DNA of 64,000 bases from assembly GCF_012273895.1 (NCBI RefSeq), contig NW_024045136.1, positions 1,798,001 through 1,862,000 on the forward strand, in the 5' to 3' direction. The notes beneath the pieces were generated by a model. The model was not told the DNA's origin, did no database searches, and saw nothing but the letters and a program-made list of their open reading frames with translations. Below, in pieces: positions 46,007-57,548 of the stretch. The number at the start of each line of letters is the position of its first letter. Position 1 is the first letter of the stretch. This stretch comes from Zerene cesonia (lineage: Eukaryota; Arthropoda; Insecta; Lepidoptera; Pieridae). The position numbers were made by a program, and so were the translations under genes.

Positions 46007-46046
<40 letters not shown>
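45663..46046 (+). repeat. Non-autonomous repeat, family B copy and (TA)n
   Basis: 45663-45810 carries TAAAATTCTCGTGTCACAGT and ACTCCTCCGAAACGGC, a common lepidopteran non-autonomous repeat. A family B copy spans about 45812-46010, followed by (TA)18 to 46046. Confidence 0.65.
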
Positions 46047-46049
<3 letters not shown>

Positions 46050-46131
46050 AATGAATAAGTTTATTGATGAAAATGTGTCATAAAATAGAATAATAAATAT
46101 TTGTGTATACTTCGTTGTCATAATATTACAT

Positions 46132-46303
46132 AACTAGCGGCCCGCCCCGGTTTCGCCCGTGGTACATATATAGCCTATAGCCTTCCTCAATAAATTGACT
46201 ATCCAACATTGAAAGAATTTTTCAAATCGGACCCACAGCTCCTGAGATTAGTGCGTTCAAACCGACAAACAAACACTTCAGCTATACAATATTAGTATAG
46301 ATT
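46132..46303 (+). repeat. Short interspersed repeat, family C
   Basis: ACTAGCGGCCCGCCCCGG to CAATATTAGTATAGAT. Confidence 0.8.
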
Positions 46304-46591
46304 TGAATATTATGTACCTTATTCTTATATCTACATCTTTTTACAAAACAACACGAATTCAAAAGCGGTTCTATAAGAAGTCTAATTGAATATATAAACG
46401 TTTGAGTTTGAGTTTTCTTTCTGAATCCGTGTTGCCCCACGAGCCCAATCCAGGGGTTCTTCAGAAGACTGAACGTGGAACTCGGGAAGTGCGCTCCATC
46501 TTGGACCACATCCCGGTTTACCGTCAGGCGAGATCGCACTACCCCGACCCGCACAAAACAGAACCAATACGCAAGCATGAAACGACCAGCG

Positions 46592-47094
46592 TCACTGGCT
46601 CTGCGCTCTGTGCTTCGTCATATGCCGCGACCACTGTTTCCTCCACTTGAACCTCTCCCCACAATAATCACACTTATTCAACTTCTCATCGGAATGCTTC
46701 ACTTTATGCTGGTACAGATTCACTTTCGAGCCGAACCTCATGTCGCATATCGGACACGCGATATTTTTTTCGCCCATGTGGTAAGTCTTCTGATGTTGTA
46801 TGACTTGGAACGGATAGGAGAATTTCTTGCCGCACGCATTGCACGTCGGCGCCGGCACACCGTGCTTCATCTCCATGTGCCGGGCGCGCAAATGCGCTCG
46901 CACTTTCTCGTTGCAGAAGTGGCATCCGGTCAATTTGGTGCCAACCTTCAGGTGCACCCATTTGTAGTGTTGGTTGAATAGGCTCTTTTTCCCGAACACC
47001 TTTTCGCAAGCATTGCAATTGTATTTGTGCTCGCCGTTCTCTTCCGTCAGTGTATAGTTCGGTTCCTCGAGCATATGGCGTTGCTTTATATCGC
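46592..47094 (-). CDS. M3: C2H2 zinc-finger alternative 3'-terminal exon (5 fingers)
   Basis: Acceptor CTTTTGTTCTAG, identical in its last ten bases to that of M4, then GC of a split codon. About 166 residues to TGA. Short mixed leader (DIKQRHMLEEPNYTLTEEN), then five fingers: YNCNAC, TGCHFC, PTCNAC, IACPIC and NKCDYC. Finger 2 is the altered form CHFCNEKVRAHLRARH. The fifth (ERFKWRKQWSRH) matches M4's EAFKWKKHLRRH, and as in M4 the sixth finger is missing; the end is KHRAQSQ. Likely a duplicate of M4 or the reverse. Predicted nuclear DNA-binding C terminus. Confidence 0.9.
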
Positions 47095-47650
47095 CTAGAA
47101 CAAAAGAGGCTCATTCACTTCCATTTATTGGATCAACGGAGGCCGGGGCGTCAAAGCATTACTATTTGCACAGGTCATGCAGTACCAAGTTGGTTAATTC
47201 AATTGTTTCGCAATGGTTCGTTTTTTCAATTACTGTAATATGCCTTGGATATCTTTTAATATTTAAATATCATCATTTTAGTTGAACAAAGATAAATAAG
47301 CTTAGTGAAGAGTTCAAAAAAAATCACATATAATTTTTAGCGGGACGAAATAAAATTATACAATGTGTATTAAAATGTAATATATTAAAATTATAATTTA
47401 TGCAAAATGAACGCATTAAGGCTTTTTCCATACTCATCAAACTATGTAATAAGTATATCATTATCAATTTATTATTTATAACCATCGTACTGTCAGTGGG
47501 TTATTAGTTGTTATATTTAGGAACTTTTTTTAAGTGCCATATATTCTTTTAAGTATACAGAGTGTCATAATTGTACTTTCATGAGATCACTATTTTTATC
47601 CCGTACATTTACCACCCGTCTATCATAGGACTGTCAAGCCAAAATCAGTC
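47095..47650. other. Interval between M3 and M2
   Basis: AT-rich; contains an AATAAA for M2 on the minus strand at 47468-47473. No repeat family or exon recognised. Confidence 0.45.
47468..47473 (-). terminator. Candidate poly(A) signal for M2
   Basis: AATAAA on the minus strand, 177 bp past the M2 stop. Confidence 0.5.
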
Positions 47651-48210
47651 TTAAATCCCATTTACATCGAGTCCAGGATGATTTCTAACCCCATGCCGCT
47701 TCAACCCAGACTTCTGTACAAACGCCCTCCCGCAGACCCGACACGCATACCTCCTATCCCCACTATGTATCCTTAAATGATCCTTCAAATTATTCTCCCA
47801 CCTAAACTGTCTCTTGCAAACATTACACGAATACTTCTTAACACTCGAATGGGTCGCCATATGCAACTTCAACCCTTGGCCATCGAAGAAACCCTTGCCG
47901 CAAACTCTGCAACGCTCTCTCCTTTCACCCATGTGTACTTTTTGTTGATGCCGCAACACCTGGTGAGGATATCTGAATCTCCTGTTGCAAACCCCACACT
48001 TGGGTGCCGGTATATTGTGCCTCTCCTCCAAGTGGTACGCCCTTTGGTATCCGGGTATCATTTCGTCGCATTTAGGACATTTCCGTTCGCGCGGTCGCTT
48101 TTTGAAATGCACGAACCGGTAGTGTTGCGACACCAACGGCTGGGACGCGAATGTGCGCTCGCAAAATTTGCAGATGTATTTATCGCCAACGATGCTATAA
48201 CAGTTGCGGC
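47651..48210 (-). CDS. M2: C2H2 zinc-finger alternative 3'-terminal exon (6 fingers)
   Basis: Acceptor TTCTTTTCTAG, then GC of a split codon. About 185 residues to a stop. Six fingers: YICKFC, RKCPKC, PKCGVC, ERCRVC, YSCNVC and YACRVC. Finger 2 (CPKCDEMIPGYQRAYHLEERH) is the altered form of the minus-strand group; finger 6 ends VQKSGLKRHGVRNH. Linkers RHNIPAPKCG and HMGERRERC correspond to HGVPAPCCG and HMGERSFVC of M4. Base composition is closer to the genome average than in M4 and M5, so high GC is not a general feature of the group. Predicted nuclear DNA-binding C terminus. Confidence 0.9.
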
Positions 48211-48802
48211 CTAGAAAAGAATAATAGCGTCTTACGTGTGAAGTATGATTCAATAGAGATATAGCTATCAGTTCAGTAATCGTATGATATTTGAGAGTCA
48301 TATCAAGAAAACCAGTAAATGTTATTTACATACCATAAGTTGACTAATAATCTGTGTTTTGGAAAGTGAAATAATTTCATTTTTTATCAGAAAAATGGCT
48401 ATAAGCGTTGTTGACAAATGTTTATAGAATAATAATAGTCTCTTGATATTATAATTTTAGTTAATCATTCCTATAGTTTATTTCTGTTTATATTGTAAAA
48501 CGATAACTTATGGATTGCTAGATTTTTGCGCTTATCTCGGATAAATTTTGTCTCAATCCATCTAATTTGTCGAAAATCAATGGTGACGCAGTAATAATCC
48601 AATGATCATGAAATAGCCTAGCGTATTGTACCATTGAGTAAAAAAAGCATTTATATAATCGACATGTATATAATAATATAGAAAATTCTCGTATCTAATA
48701 CTTGGGGGTGAAAGAACATTAAATGTCATATTTTATCACACTGTTTAATCATACTATGCTTTTTGGTAACAAATTATGGTTTATACTCAATTTGCTTATT
48801 TG

Positions 48803-48853
<51 letters not shown>

Positions 48854-49292
48854 TTAATTTAACAAAGAAGAAGCCCGTGTGAAAACAATCTATATGAAAA
48901 CGGCACCGATTTATATTAGATTGTATATTAATTAGTTTATGGTCAACAGTTTTGTGTAACCACTGTTTGTAATGAATAAAGAAGTGAAATGCTTATGAGC
49001 CTATGAGATACTTTTACAAGATACTGATTGTTTGGGAGTGATTTGTTCTGAATATACAACGGATCTTTCATTCATCTTTTCGGGTCAAGCATATTTAATG
49101 TTCATATCTATAAGACTGCCATATAGAAAAAAATATCCACACCATACTGTGTAACAAAGATTATATTTCAATAATTTGTTCTGTACATAAACATATAAAC
49201 AATGAAAACACCGCCGATGACGCCAAAACATTTCCAACGCATACGACAAATATTTCAAAAACTTCCAAGTTTTCCGGAAACCCCAAAACACG
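48211..49292. other. Interval between M2 and M1
   Basis: AT-rich with a (TA)n tract at 48806-48843; nothing else recognised. Confidence 0.45.
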
Positions 49293-50725
49293 TTAGAACA
49301 CGACTTCCGGGTGATATTTCGTCATGTGATAGTTCAAACTGGCCTTCTGCACGAACGCCTGCCCGCAGACTTTGCACACTTTCCTCCTATCCCCCGTATG
49401 GATCTTCTCGTGGAGGTCCAACGTCGACTTCNNNNNNNNNNNNNNNNNNNNNNNNNNNNNNNNNNNNNNNNNNNNNNNNNNNNNNNNNNNNNNNNNNNNN
49501 NNNNNNNNNNNNNNNNNNNNNNNNNNNNNNNNNNNNNNNNNNNNNNNNNNNNNNNNNNNNNNNNNNNNNNNNNNNNNNNNNNNNNNNNNNNNNNNNNNNN
49601 NNNNNNNNNNNNNNNNNNNNNNNNNNNNNNNNNNNNNNNNNNNNNNNNNNNNNNNNNNNNNNNNNNNNNNNNNNNNNNNNNNNNNNNNNNNNNNNNNNNN
49701 NNNNNNNNNNNNNNNNNNNNNNNNNNNNNNNNNNNNNNNNNNNNNNNNNNNNNNNNNNNNNNNNNNNNNNNNNNNNNNNNNNNNNNNNNNNNNNNNNNNN
49801 NNNNNNNNNNNNNNNNNNNNNNNNNNNNNNNNNNNNNNNNNNNNNNNNNNNNNNNNNNNNNNNNNNNNNNNNNNNNNNNNNNNNNNNNNNNNNNNNNNNN
49901 NNNNNNNNNNNNNNNNNNNNNNNNNNNNNNNNNNNNNNNNNNNNNNNNNNNNNNNNNNNNNNNNNNNNNNNNNNNNNNNNNNNNNNNNNNNNNNNNNNNN
50001 NNNNNNNNNNNNNNNNNNNNNNNNNNNNNNNNNNNNNNNNNNNNNNNNNNNNNNNNNNNNNNNNNNNNNNNNNNNNNNNNNNNNNNNNNNNNNNNNNNNN
50101 NNNNNNNNNNNNNNNNNNNNNNNNNNNNNNNNNNNNNNNNNNNNNNNNNNNNNNNNNNNNNNNNNNNNNNNNNNNNNNNNNNNNNNNNNNNNNNNNNNNN
50201 NNNNNNNNNNNNNNNNNNNNNNNNNNNNNNNNNNNNNNNNNNNNNNNNNNNNNNNNNNNNNNNNNNNNNNNNNNNNNNNNNNNNNNNNNNNNNNNNNNNN
50301 NNNNNNNNNNNNNNNNNNNNNNNNNNNNNNNNNNNNNNNNNNNNNNNNNNNNNNNNNNNNNNNNNNNNNNNNNNNNNNNNNNNNNNNNNNNNNNNNNNNN
50401 NNNNNNNNNNNNNNNNNNNNNNNNNNNNNNNTGTGCTTCTTCATTTGCACCTTCGTGTTGAACGAGGCCTGGCACGCGGAGCAATGGAACCTATCGTCAA
50501 TGTTGTGCACGTTAAGCTTGTGCAGGGTGAACGGGGATAGCGTCATGAACTCCATGTTGCATATGTCGCACGTGTATTTCGGCACTTTGTAGTGCACCAT
50601 TTTCGCGTGGTACCTGAGCGAAAACTGTTTGTCGTATCTCTTGTCGCATCGCGTACAGCAGAATTTATTATCGTCCATCGTATAGTCACACGGTCGGAGG
50701 CGGAATTTTGCCTTCTGCACCGCGC
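49293..50725 (-). CDS. M1: C2H2 zinc-finger terminal exon interrupted by an assembly gap
   Basis: Acceptor GTTTTTTCTTCTAG, then GC of a split codon. The first 294 bases (50725-50432) encode a leader and three fingers (FCCTRC, YTCDIC, FHCSAC), then N from 50431 to 49432, then 139 bases encoding the end of one finger (STLDLHEKIH) and a last finger (KVCKVC...VQKASLNYHMTKYH) before the stop. The frame agrees across the gap, but the gap is a round 1000 N and so probably a placeholder. Compared with M2, only about 50 bp need be missing if both sides belong to one exon; alternatively they are parts of two exons. Predicted nuclear DNA-binding C terminus. Confidence 0.8.
49432..50431. other. Assembly gap, 1000 N
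   Basis: Exactly 1000 N; true size unknown. Confidence 1.
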
Positions 50726-51489
50726 CTAGAAGAAAAAACATCATTTACAATACGTTCAAGCACGCGCGACGAGAACTTCTAGGGGGGGCGTTTCGGCTCT
50801 TCGCTCTTGCTGTTCGCGTTTCTATTGCTTTTCGAGATACTTTTGTTTACGATCTTGTAATTCTTAATCACATAATATAGATGTTGCGTTTCGTTCCGTT
50901 ATATTTTATCTGAAGTATGATTCATTTCTCCGACACGTCAAATTGGTTTTAATTAAACTCTTAGCATCACCCATTTTCAATATTGTTCTTAAGTTGCATA
51001 TTTTGTAGAATCACGCGAAATCACATTTATTAATTTCAACGAAGAATTAATTACACTTAATGCTAATGAAGACGAACATGAGTATAAATATTTTTTTATA
51101 TGGTATGGAGAGCCGAAAATTTATCCAAAAACGTGCAGTTTCTATGGTTATTGGAATATAATCAAGATCCTTAATTTCCATTAATTTCAACAATAGAATT
51201 ATTGGTATCAAAATAATATATTTACGTGGTCGATAATAGTGTAATATACGCATTTCTAAAATTATCTAAAAAACATTTAGCTCATACTAAATTCCGCTTA
51301 CCTTAAAAGGACAGTATATAAGTCAGCCATTAATAATATTCTATGTTTAAGAGAAATAGACCAATCATTATTTTCATTGATACACGATAAAACATTATTA
51401 TAGATAAACAATACACAGATATTGCAAAAATGTAGGAAATAATTTACAGTTTTTACATACATTTTTAATTTTATAGCATTTAGATAAAT

Positions 51490-51610
51490 GACAGACGGCG
51501 TGGGGTGGCACCCCATCCTAAGGCACATGAAAGCGAAAGAGTAAAAGAAATTCGATTGCTGAGGCGGGATAACGTGCGGCCGAGAGGCTAGGCGTTGCCA
51601 TGGCTGCCGA
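51490..51610 (+). mobile_element. tRNA-derived SINE fragment, family 3
   Basis: Contains GGCGTGGGGTGGCACCCC, GGCACATGAAAGCGAAAGAG and GCGGCCGAGAGGCTAGGCGT. A fuller copy is at 60521-60770. Confidence 0.6.
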
Positions 51611-52077
51611 GGGGGTCGCGGATGAATTTTAACCAGCTCCCGTGGCCCCCTCACTCAAGTGGCTCGACGGAACACAGTGGGGTTTTGGTCGGTAAGAATC
51701 CGACATAACCCACGGCTCCATCCACGGGGGCCGTGGGTATCTACGCAAGATTTCCCCACTATAAAAAAAAAAAAAAAAAAAAGGCGTTGCCATGGCTCAG
51801 CGAATGACACGGCTTCGTATACCGTATCCTTATATTTTATTCTATTTAAAAATTTCTCAGGATATAATAGAATACCGACATATGATACATTTAATAAAAA
51901 ATTGGCGTTGTGTTTTTTTTAGCCCTAAACTACTACATTCGCGAATCACGAAAAGAGGTTCATTCAGTAAAAAGTTATGAGGTTACAAAAATACAACAAA
52001 ATATATTTGCGCGGATTGAGAACTTCCTCATGTTTTGCAGTCGGTTAAAAACAAATAAAGAGTGGACTATTTATCAT

Positions 52078-52285
52078 CGACCGCCTCCTTGGTACAGTGG
52101 TTAACGGATAAGCGTAGAACCGAGGGGGCCTGGGTTCGATTCCCGATGGGGACGCACAAAAAAGAAACGTCTCGGTCTGGCAGGACACAGAAGGCTGATC
52201 ACCTACTTGTCCATAAAAAAATCGATCAGTGAAACAGATGTATATCATATGCCCCATACCCCAGTAGGGGACACGGGACTGCACT
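52078..52285 (+). mobile_element. tRNA-derived SINE, family 1
   Basis: CCGCCTCCTTGGTACAGTGG head, B box GGGTTCGATTCCC, body TCTCGGTCTGGCAGGACACA. Confidence 0.85.
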
Positions 52286-52489
52286 TTTTATTTACCATTG
52301 CGTTTTTTATTATCGCCTTTCAAAGGGAAAGACCAATAGCGAACTCTCTGATACAAGCAAAAATATAGTTAAAAGAGGCGAATTATGCTTTTTCTCCATA
52401 AATCATTTCAGTCTTCCTATCCATAGGGCAAGGATTTTATCTATGCAAATGTCGTTACTTTAAATTATGTAGTTAAGTACATATATTTT

Positions 52490-52605
52490 TTTTTTTATGT
52501 CATAGTCGGCAATGGAGCTGGTGGGTACCCTGATGGTATGCGCTACCACCGCCCATGAACATTGGGAGAGGCGTAAGGTCAATTGCAGACCTCTCACCTC
52601 TAAAA
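52490..52605 (-). mobile_element. Retroposon 3' fragment, family A
   Basis: T-rich start, GTCGGCAATGGAGCTGGTGG and TACCACCGCCCATGAACATT. Confidence 0.7.
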
Positions 52606-52974
52606 AAAATAAAAAATAGAAAAAATTGGATAGACATGACCCAATTGTTGACGAATGCTCTTTTACACGTACCTAACTGGTTTACAGCTTACAAATTATT
52701 ATGATATGCTAAAATAGTTTCTGAAGTAAAAAATTCATTTGTCGGACAAGGCACACGATTTTCAACAGAATTTCTCATAGTATAGATATATAGAGTTTAG
52801 TAGAGCTAAATTTAAAACCTATTAAAAATGTTTTAGTTCAATCTCCTATAGCATCATCAATCAATGAATATATGGAAGATAAAAATCCATGGAATGTTGT
52901 CGCTTAAGTACCACAGGACAGTTCTTTGGCGTCATTATTATGTACATATTAATTATTACGAAGAATTAAAATAT

Positions 52975-53195
52975 ATCACACTAATATTATGTGTTTATTT
53001 GTTTGGATGTTTGTCCGTCAATCACGCGGAAACTACTTAACGAATTTTGATGATATTTGGTATAGAGACTGAGAGCTTTGATGACATTTCGTGTAGAGAC
53101 AGGGTATGAGGTGACTTGGGTGATAGGATACTGTTTATCCCGATTAAATGCTCTCTTGGGATAAAACAGGAAACTTGATATCCGGGCGGAGCCGG
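52975..53195 (+). repeat. Short interspersed repeat, family H
   Basis: ACACTAATATTATGTG to TGATATCCGGGCGGAGCCGG. Confidence 0.75.
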
Positions 53196-53950
53196 GAGGA
53201 TGATTTTAAAAGAGCACCTACAGAGTCTCTCGCCGACTCTTCTCTGTAGAAACTGCTTTCCGTACCGGTGGTAAATGTTATAACTGTTAAAGTTGTTAAG
53301 GCGATACAAAAGTGCTTCTATAAGAAGTCTAATTGAATAAATAAACGTTTGAGTTTTGATATTTCTATCAGTTAATGAAATAATTATCAAAGTCGGTTGG
53401 AATCTTTCGAAACCTATTGGGCGCCTAGAAAATGTTTATATATGTGTAATGAGTCTTTTACTATCTTTCATTTGATAATAATACATATTAATATTAATTA
53501 AAAATAATAACGATTGATTATTATACACCTATATCCTCCCTATAGACCCCCCCCCCTTCCCTTATTATGTCACTACCACAATACTGGTGATTACAACAGC
53601 ATCAAAAACCAACCATCCAAGCGGAAACGGACATACACATACGTACGAGATACATACGTTTGAAAAACATTACGCTCCTCCCGTCGTAGGCGGATAAAAA
53701 CGTTGAATAAATAAACCACTAAAATTACAAATACGAAGATATGTCTGTTTGTCATTCCGTCACGTCGCAACGGAGCGATTTTACAACATGATATTTGTAT
53801 CTGAAGATAGTTAAGACTAGAGAAATTCTCACTCCCATGAGAGTTTCTTTTAGCTTTCTTGGTGAAATAAATTTTCCTATATCCAACATCCTTTCCATCA
53901 GTTTCCTATACTTCTGGATAAAAAGGAGAAAAAAGTAGAACACAATTTAC

Positions 53951-54109
53951 CTTCTTTCTGTTTCCCTTCCGCCGTCTCCTCCGCTTTCTCCTTCTGCTGG
54001 CACTTCGGCCTCTGCTTCGCTCTCGCCTTCTCCTTCTGCGGCTCCTTCTTCTTCCTGCCCGTTCCGCTGCTTCTCTTCTTCGTTTTCTCTTCCTCGTCGA
54101 CCAACTTTT
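53951..54109 (-). CDS. C5: basic cassette exon of the ZAD gene (second copy)
   Basis: On the minus strand, acceptor CCACCCGCAG, then AA of a split codon, 51 whole codons and one final G before donor GTAAAT. 159 nt, so inclusion or skipping keeps frame. About 53 residues: an acidic start (KLVDEEEK), then a dense Lys/Arg/Gln/Glu stretch (GRKKKEPQKEKARAKQRPKC, QQKEKAEE). Homologous to C3, including the identical RKKKEPQK and the same ten-base acceptor. No finger. Probably a nuclear localisation or nucleic-acid or protein contact segment, flexible or helical. Follows the acidic exon C4 and would be spliced to one of M1-M6. Confidence 0.8.
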
Positions 54110-54169
54110 CTGCGGGTGGATAGTTTAAGTGCTCTTATTTGCATTAACAGATACTATAATACATAATTC

Positions 54170-54335
54170 ATCCTAGTTTGTAAGTATGTACGTTTGTCAT
54201 ACTTTCACGTGAAACCAGCTGATCGGATTTATGTGAAATTTTGTACGGTGATAGATTATAGTCTGGATTAGCACATACACTAATTTTCAACCTAGTACCA
54301 TGAGAGTGACGCCGCGGGATCTAATTAGTGTAAAA
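54170..54335 (+). repeat. Short interspersed repeat, family I
   Basis: ATCCTAGTTTGTAAGTATGT to GTGACGCCGCGGGATCTAAT, with AGCTGATCGGATTTATGTGA inside. Second copy at 57917-58108. Confidence 0.65.
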
Positions 54336-54555
54336 ACTTAATATCTGGTAAATTTTTGATAAAATAATTTAAAATTGTAATTCTACGCTGTCAACCGTCT
54401 TAAAAAAAGGGGGAAGCGATCATTTCGACTGTATTTTTTTTATGTTTGTCACCACGGAACGACTGTATCTTTTTAATTTGAAATGTAGTACCATCCGTGC
54501 GGTCCAATTTATTTAAATATCATGCTTTATAAATGAGAAATTATTAAATAATAGA

Positions 54556-54850
54556 AAATAATTGATCACGATACGGGATTCGAACCCGCGTCTCTTTGCC
54601 ACCATAATTTTTGTGTATTCTTTAAACAATTTCTCATTTATAAAGCATTTCAATGCTATAAAACTAAAAATTAAATTTAACGAAGGCCGCGTTCCATCGA
54701 TACAATATTGTAATCATTGAAATAATGTTTCGTATTGGTTGTGATGGTTCTTAATCATCTCAATAGATGGCGCGGGGTGCCCCTTAGGCACATGAAACCG
54801 AAAGAGTAGGAGAAATTCGATTACAGAGGCTGGATCATGGGTGGCCTATA
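54556..54850. mobile_element. Rearranged SINE family 3 fragments
   Basis: A B-box fragment in minus orientation (GGGATTCGAACCCGCG, 54576-54591) and a body fragment in plus orientation (about 54680-54850, with AGATGGCGCGGGGTGCCCC). Confidence 0.6.
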
Positions 54851-54964
54851 ATTAATACATGTGCCAGACCACTTGTCCCTGTAATGTTTATGTGTATTAA
54901 CTAGCTGTTGCCCGCAGCTTCGCCCGGGCGGTCTTAATAAATTTCCATGGTACAATTTATTTAC

Positions 54965-55275
54965 TACTACTATTGTGGGAGTTGAGCACGCTTCGGCACG
55001 AATTGGGCCAGCTCGCACCGGGGAAGTAACACACCCCTATTGTGTTTCGTACGGTGAGTGGGGGAGCCGGAGGCCCGTCTCCTTTTCCTCGCCCGTCCTA
55101 GTCCATTCCTTCTTTCCACACGTTAATCCGTTCCTTTTCCCTTACCCACTAAAAGCGGGCAGCGCATTCACAGAGGTACTACCTTTGCGAATGTTCATGG
55201 GCGGTGGTGATCGCTTACTATCAGGCGAACCACCAGCTAAGCTGCCTGCTGTGACATTAAAAAAAAAAAAAAATA
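54965..55275 (+). mobile_element. Retroposon 3' fragment, family A
   Basis: GTTGAGCACGCTTCGGCACG to a poly(A) tail, with TGTTTCGTACGGTGAGTGGG and GGCGGTGGTGATCGCTTACT. Confidence 0.8.
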
Positions 55276-55299
55276 CTACAACTTTCCCTATTTTAACCC

Positions 55300-55430
55300 C
55301 TTGTGGGTAGAATTTGTCAAAATCCTTTCTTAGCGGATGCCGACGTCATAACATCTATCTGAATGCCAAATTCCAGCCAGATCCGTCTAGTGGTTTGGGC
55401 TGTGCGTTGATAGATCACTATGTCATTCAG
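55300..55430 (-). repeat. Short interspersed repeat, family K
   Basis: CAAAATCCTTTCTTAGCGG and GTTTGGGCTGTGCGTTGATA. The other copy is at 63272-63484 in the opposite sense, and a piece lies at 36720-36800. Confidence 0.6.
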
Positions 55431-55465
55431 TGAATTCATTTCATATTCAATATATATTTTAGACT

Positions 55466-55808
55466 AGCTATATCCGGCGGCTTTACCTAGTACCTGATCT
55501 CATTTAGCCTAAAGCGAAGCCTTCCTCACTAAATGGGCTATCTAACACTGAAAGATTGCTTGCTTCAAATCTGACCAGTAGTTCCTGAGATTAGCGCAAT
55601 TAGCAAACAAACTCTTCAGCTTTATCATATTAGTAAACACGTAGAAATATCGGGATAAAAAGTCGCCTATGCGTTATTCCACTTGTCCAGCTATCTACGT
55701 ACCAAAATTTCTTTCCAATCGGTTCAGTGGTTTTTGCGTGAATGCGTAACAAATATACATACACATACATCCATCCGCACAAACTTACGCATTTATAATA
55801 TTAATAGG
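55466..55808. repeat. Family C copy followed by family B copy
   Basis: Family C at about 55466-55636 (GCCTTCCTCACTAAATGGGC) and family B, reverse, at about 55640-55808 (AATATCGGGATAAAAAGTCG). Confidence 0.7.
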
Positions 55809-55876
55809 ACATAGGATATGTATTAACCGTTCCGATATATATAGTAGGTATCGCATAATTAAATTAATCACCGCAC

Positions 55877-55969
55877 CTTTTACTATTTCATCATCTTTAT
55901 CATCATTTATTGCATATCCATCATCAGCATCAAGTTCTTCATCATCCGGCCACAATCCGTCTTGATAAT
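55877..55969 (-). CDS. C4: acidic cassette exon of the ZAD gene (second copy)
   Basis: Acceptor TTCACAG, then AT of a split codon (Asp if the previous exon ends in G), 30 codons and a final G before donor GTGCGG, which is weak. 93 nt, phase-neutral. About 31 residues with 14 Asp or Glu: DYQDGLWPDDEELDADDGYA then INDDKDDEIVK. Aligns with C2 (PDELSPDDVDMEADDKYD), sharing the D..D...PDD..(D/E)..ADD pattern. No known domain; acidic segments of this kind often act as activation or contact regions, but that is inference. Confidence 0.72.
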
Positions 55970-56285
55970 CTGTGAACATTGAAAATTTTGTTATTTTTAT
56001 ATATTAAATATTATTTCTTTTTTTAACAAAAATCCTCATTAAGGAAGCATTTCAATGCTATAAAACAAAAGAAAATTAAATTAACTATCAGAGTATTTAT
56101 TTATAAAAAATCACTTGCCAAAACAGGACAAGCCCAATGCGACAGTGATACAAAGAAACAAAAAAAAAATAATAATTTTACAACAAACTTAACTAACTTA
56201 AATACTAGATACATGATTAACTAAAATATATTTCCTAACTATAATTATATTAAGTAATTATTTATTTTTAAAATATCATTTAAAA

Positions 56286-56530
56286 CCAACTGTCCACCCC
56301 GGCTTCACCCGTGGTACATATATAGACTTCTTTAATAAAATGTTTTATATTTATATATTTATATTATGTTAATGTTTTATATTTATATATATATAGACTT
56401 CTTCAATAAAATGTTTGTATGGTTATCTAACACTGCAAGATATTTTCAAACCGGAGTAGTAGTTCCCGAGATTAGTGCGTTCAAACAAACAAGCAAACAG
56501 ACTCTTCAGCATTATAATATTAGTATAGAT
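56286..56530 (+). repeat. Short interspersed repeat, family C, with internal duplication
   Basis: GTGGTACATATATAGACTTC and a second TATATAGACTTCTTCAATAA about 65 bp on show an internal duplication. Confidence 0.7.
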
Positions 56531-56601
56531 ACTGAACTGACTAACACAACTATTCATTCGTTCATTGAATCATTATTACATCTTCTTATATATAAAAACT
56601 A

Positions 56602-56925
56602 GTTTTTCGCCCGCGGCTTCGCCCGCGTAGAATTCGCTTATATCGCGCGACATGGTAAGGAGTATTTTCTTCACATTAAAAAGTATGGTTTGTTCTTTCC
56701 CACGTTTAGCTTCATCTTCATACCAAGTATCATCAAAATCAGTTCATCCCCTCTTTCAACCCTTTCTATCCTTTTTTCGCGATATTAAGTATCCTATGTC
56801 CTTTCCCAAGTTCAGTTCTATCTTCATACCAAATTTTATCAAAATCGGTTCAGTGGTTTAAGCGTGAAAGAGTAACAGACAGACAGACAGACAGTTACTT
56901 TCGCATTTATAATAATAATAGTATG
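56602..56925 (+). repeat. Short interspersed repeat, family D
   Basis: TTTTCGCCCGCGGCTTCGCC to ACAGACAGACAGACAG and TTTATAATAATAATAG. Nearly identical over its first 110 bp to 62563-62680. Confidence 0.85.
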
Positions 56926-56933
56926 GATCAATT

Positions 56934-57105
56934 GCCGTTTCGTTGGTCTCGCTAAAACTCGAGAACGGCTAAAAGGATCTATCTTATCTCGGTGTTCAAA
57001 TAACCCGTGTAGGTCTAGGGAAGGTTTAAAAGTTGAGAACGATGGGGGAAATATGTCAAAACACTACTCTATGGCGTTACAAAGTTCGCCGGGACAGCTG
57101 GCTAA
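56934..57105 (+). repeat. Short interspersed repeat, family J
   Basis: GTTGGTCTCGCTAAAACTCG to GTTCGCCGGGACAGCTGG. Confidence 0.75.
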
Positions 57106-57548
57106 TAATAGCCATAAAGACATAGACTTGTACATTCGTGATTCAATTGTTTCTCTTCGACCGACTTCAAAAAAAAGAGGTTCTCAATACGAATGTATTT
57201 TATGTTTGAGATTGTCATATATCAAAACTTTCGATTGAGCGGAGCGCTTTCGATGAAATTTTTATTATGTAACACACATAAAAAAAAATGTCCGTTTCTC
57301 TTTGACCGACTTCAAAAAAAGAGGTTCTCAATACGAATGCATTTTATTTTTCAGTTTGTCATATCGAAACTTTCAACTGAGTGGACCAATTTCGATGATA
57401 TTGTTTATTGGTTTTTTTTTTATGTACATTCCGTGCGTTGCCATTAAAGTTTGGTCTAGCCCTGACTGAACCATTCGAGTACTACCCCGGGCGGAGTCGG
57501 GGCGAACAGCTAGTGTATAAATAATAAAAATAACATAACGAAAACTAC

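Larger units (their letters stand above)
44529..46591. other. Interval between M4 and M3
   Basis: The inverted-end element and repeats listed, plus 46360-46580, a GC-richer stretch including the M3 3' region and a block (AAGTCTAATTGAAT...AACG) that recurs near 53325. No exon recognised. Confidence 0.4.
50726..53950 (-). other. Intron between cassette C5 and M1
   Basis: Repeats as listed, a poly(A) run near 51762-51781 and a C-rich run near 53549. No further phase-matched exon was found by eye, though a very short one could be missed. Confidence 0.45.
54110..55876 (-). other. Intron between C4 and C5
   Basis: Filled largely by repeats of families I, 3, A, K, C and B as listed. Confidence 0.5.
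55970..57548 (-). other. Intron between C3 and C4
   Basis: AT-rich at its right-to-left end, then families C, D and J. Two direct copies of a block with GACCGACTTCAAAAAAAGAG and GGTTCTCAATACGAATG lie near 57158 and 57303. Confidence 0.5.

Noticed and set aside
46402..46650. GC-richer frames downstream of M3
   Set aside because: No finger, ZAD or splice context; part of the stretch matches a block repeated near 53325, so probably 3' untranslated or repeat sequence.
49202..50592. Long frames running through N at 49432-50431 on several frames, and 58389-59696
   Set aside because: They are open only because N is not read as a stop.
53898..54144. Glu/Lys-rich frame in the alternative reading frame (53947-54144)
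   Set aside because: The frame consistent with the acceptor, donor and its homologue C3 is the other one (RKKKEPQK).
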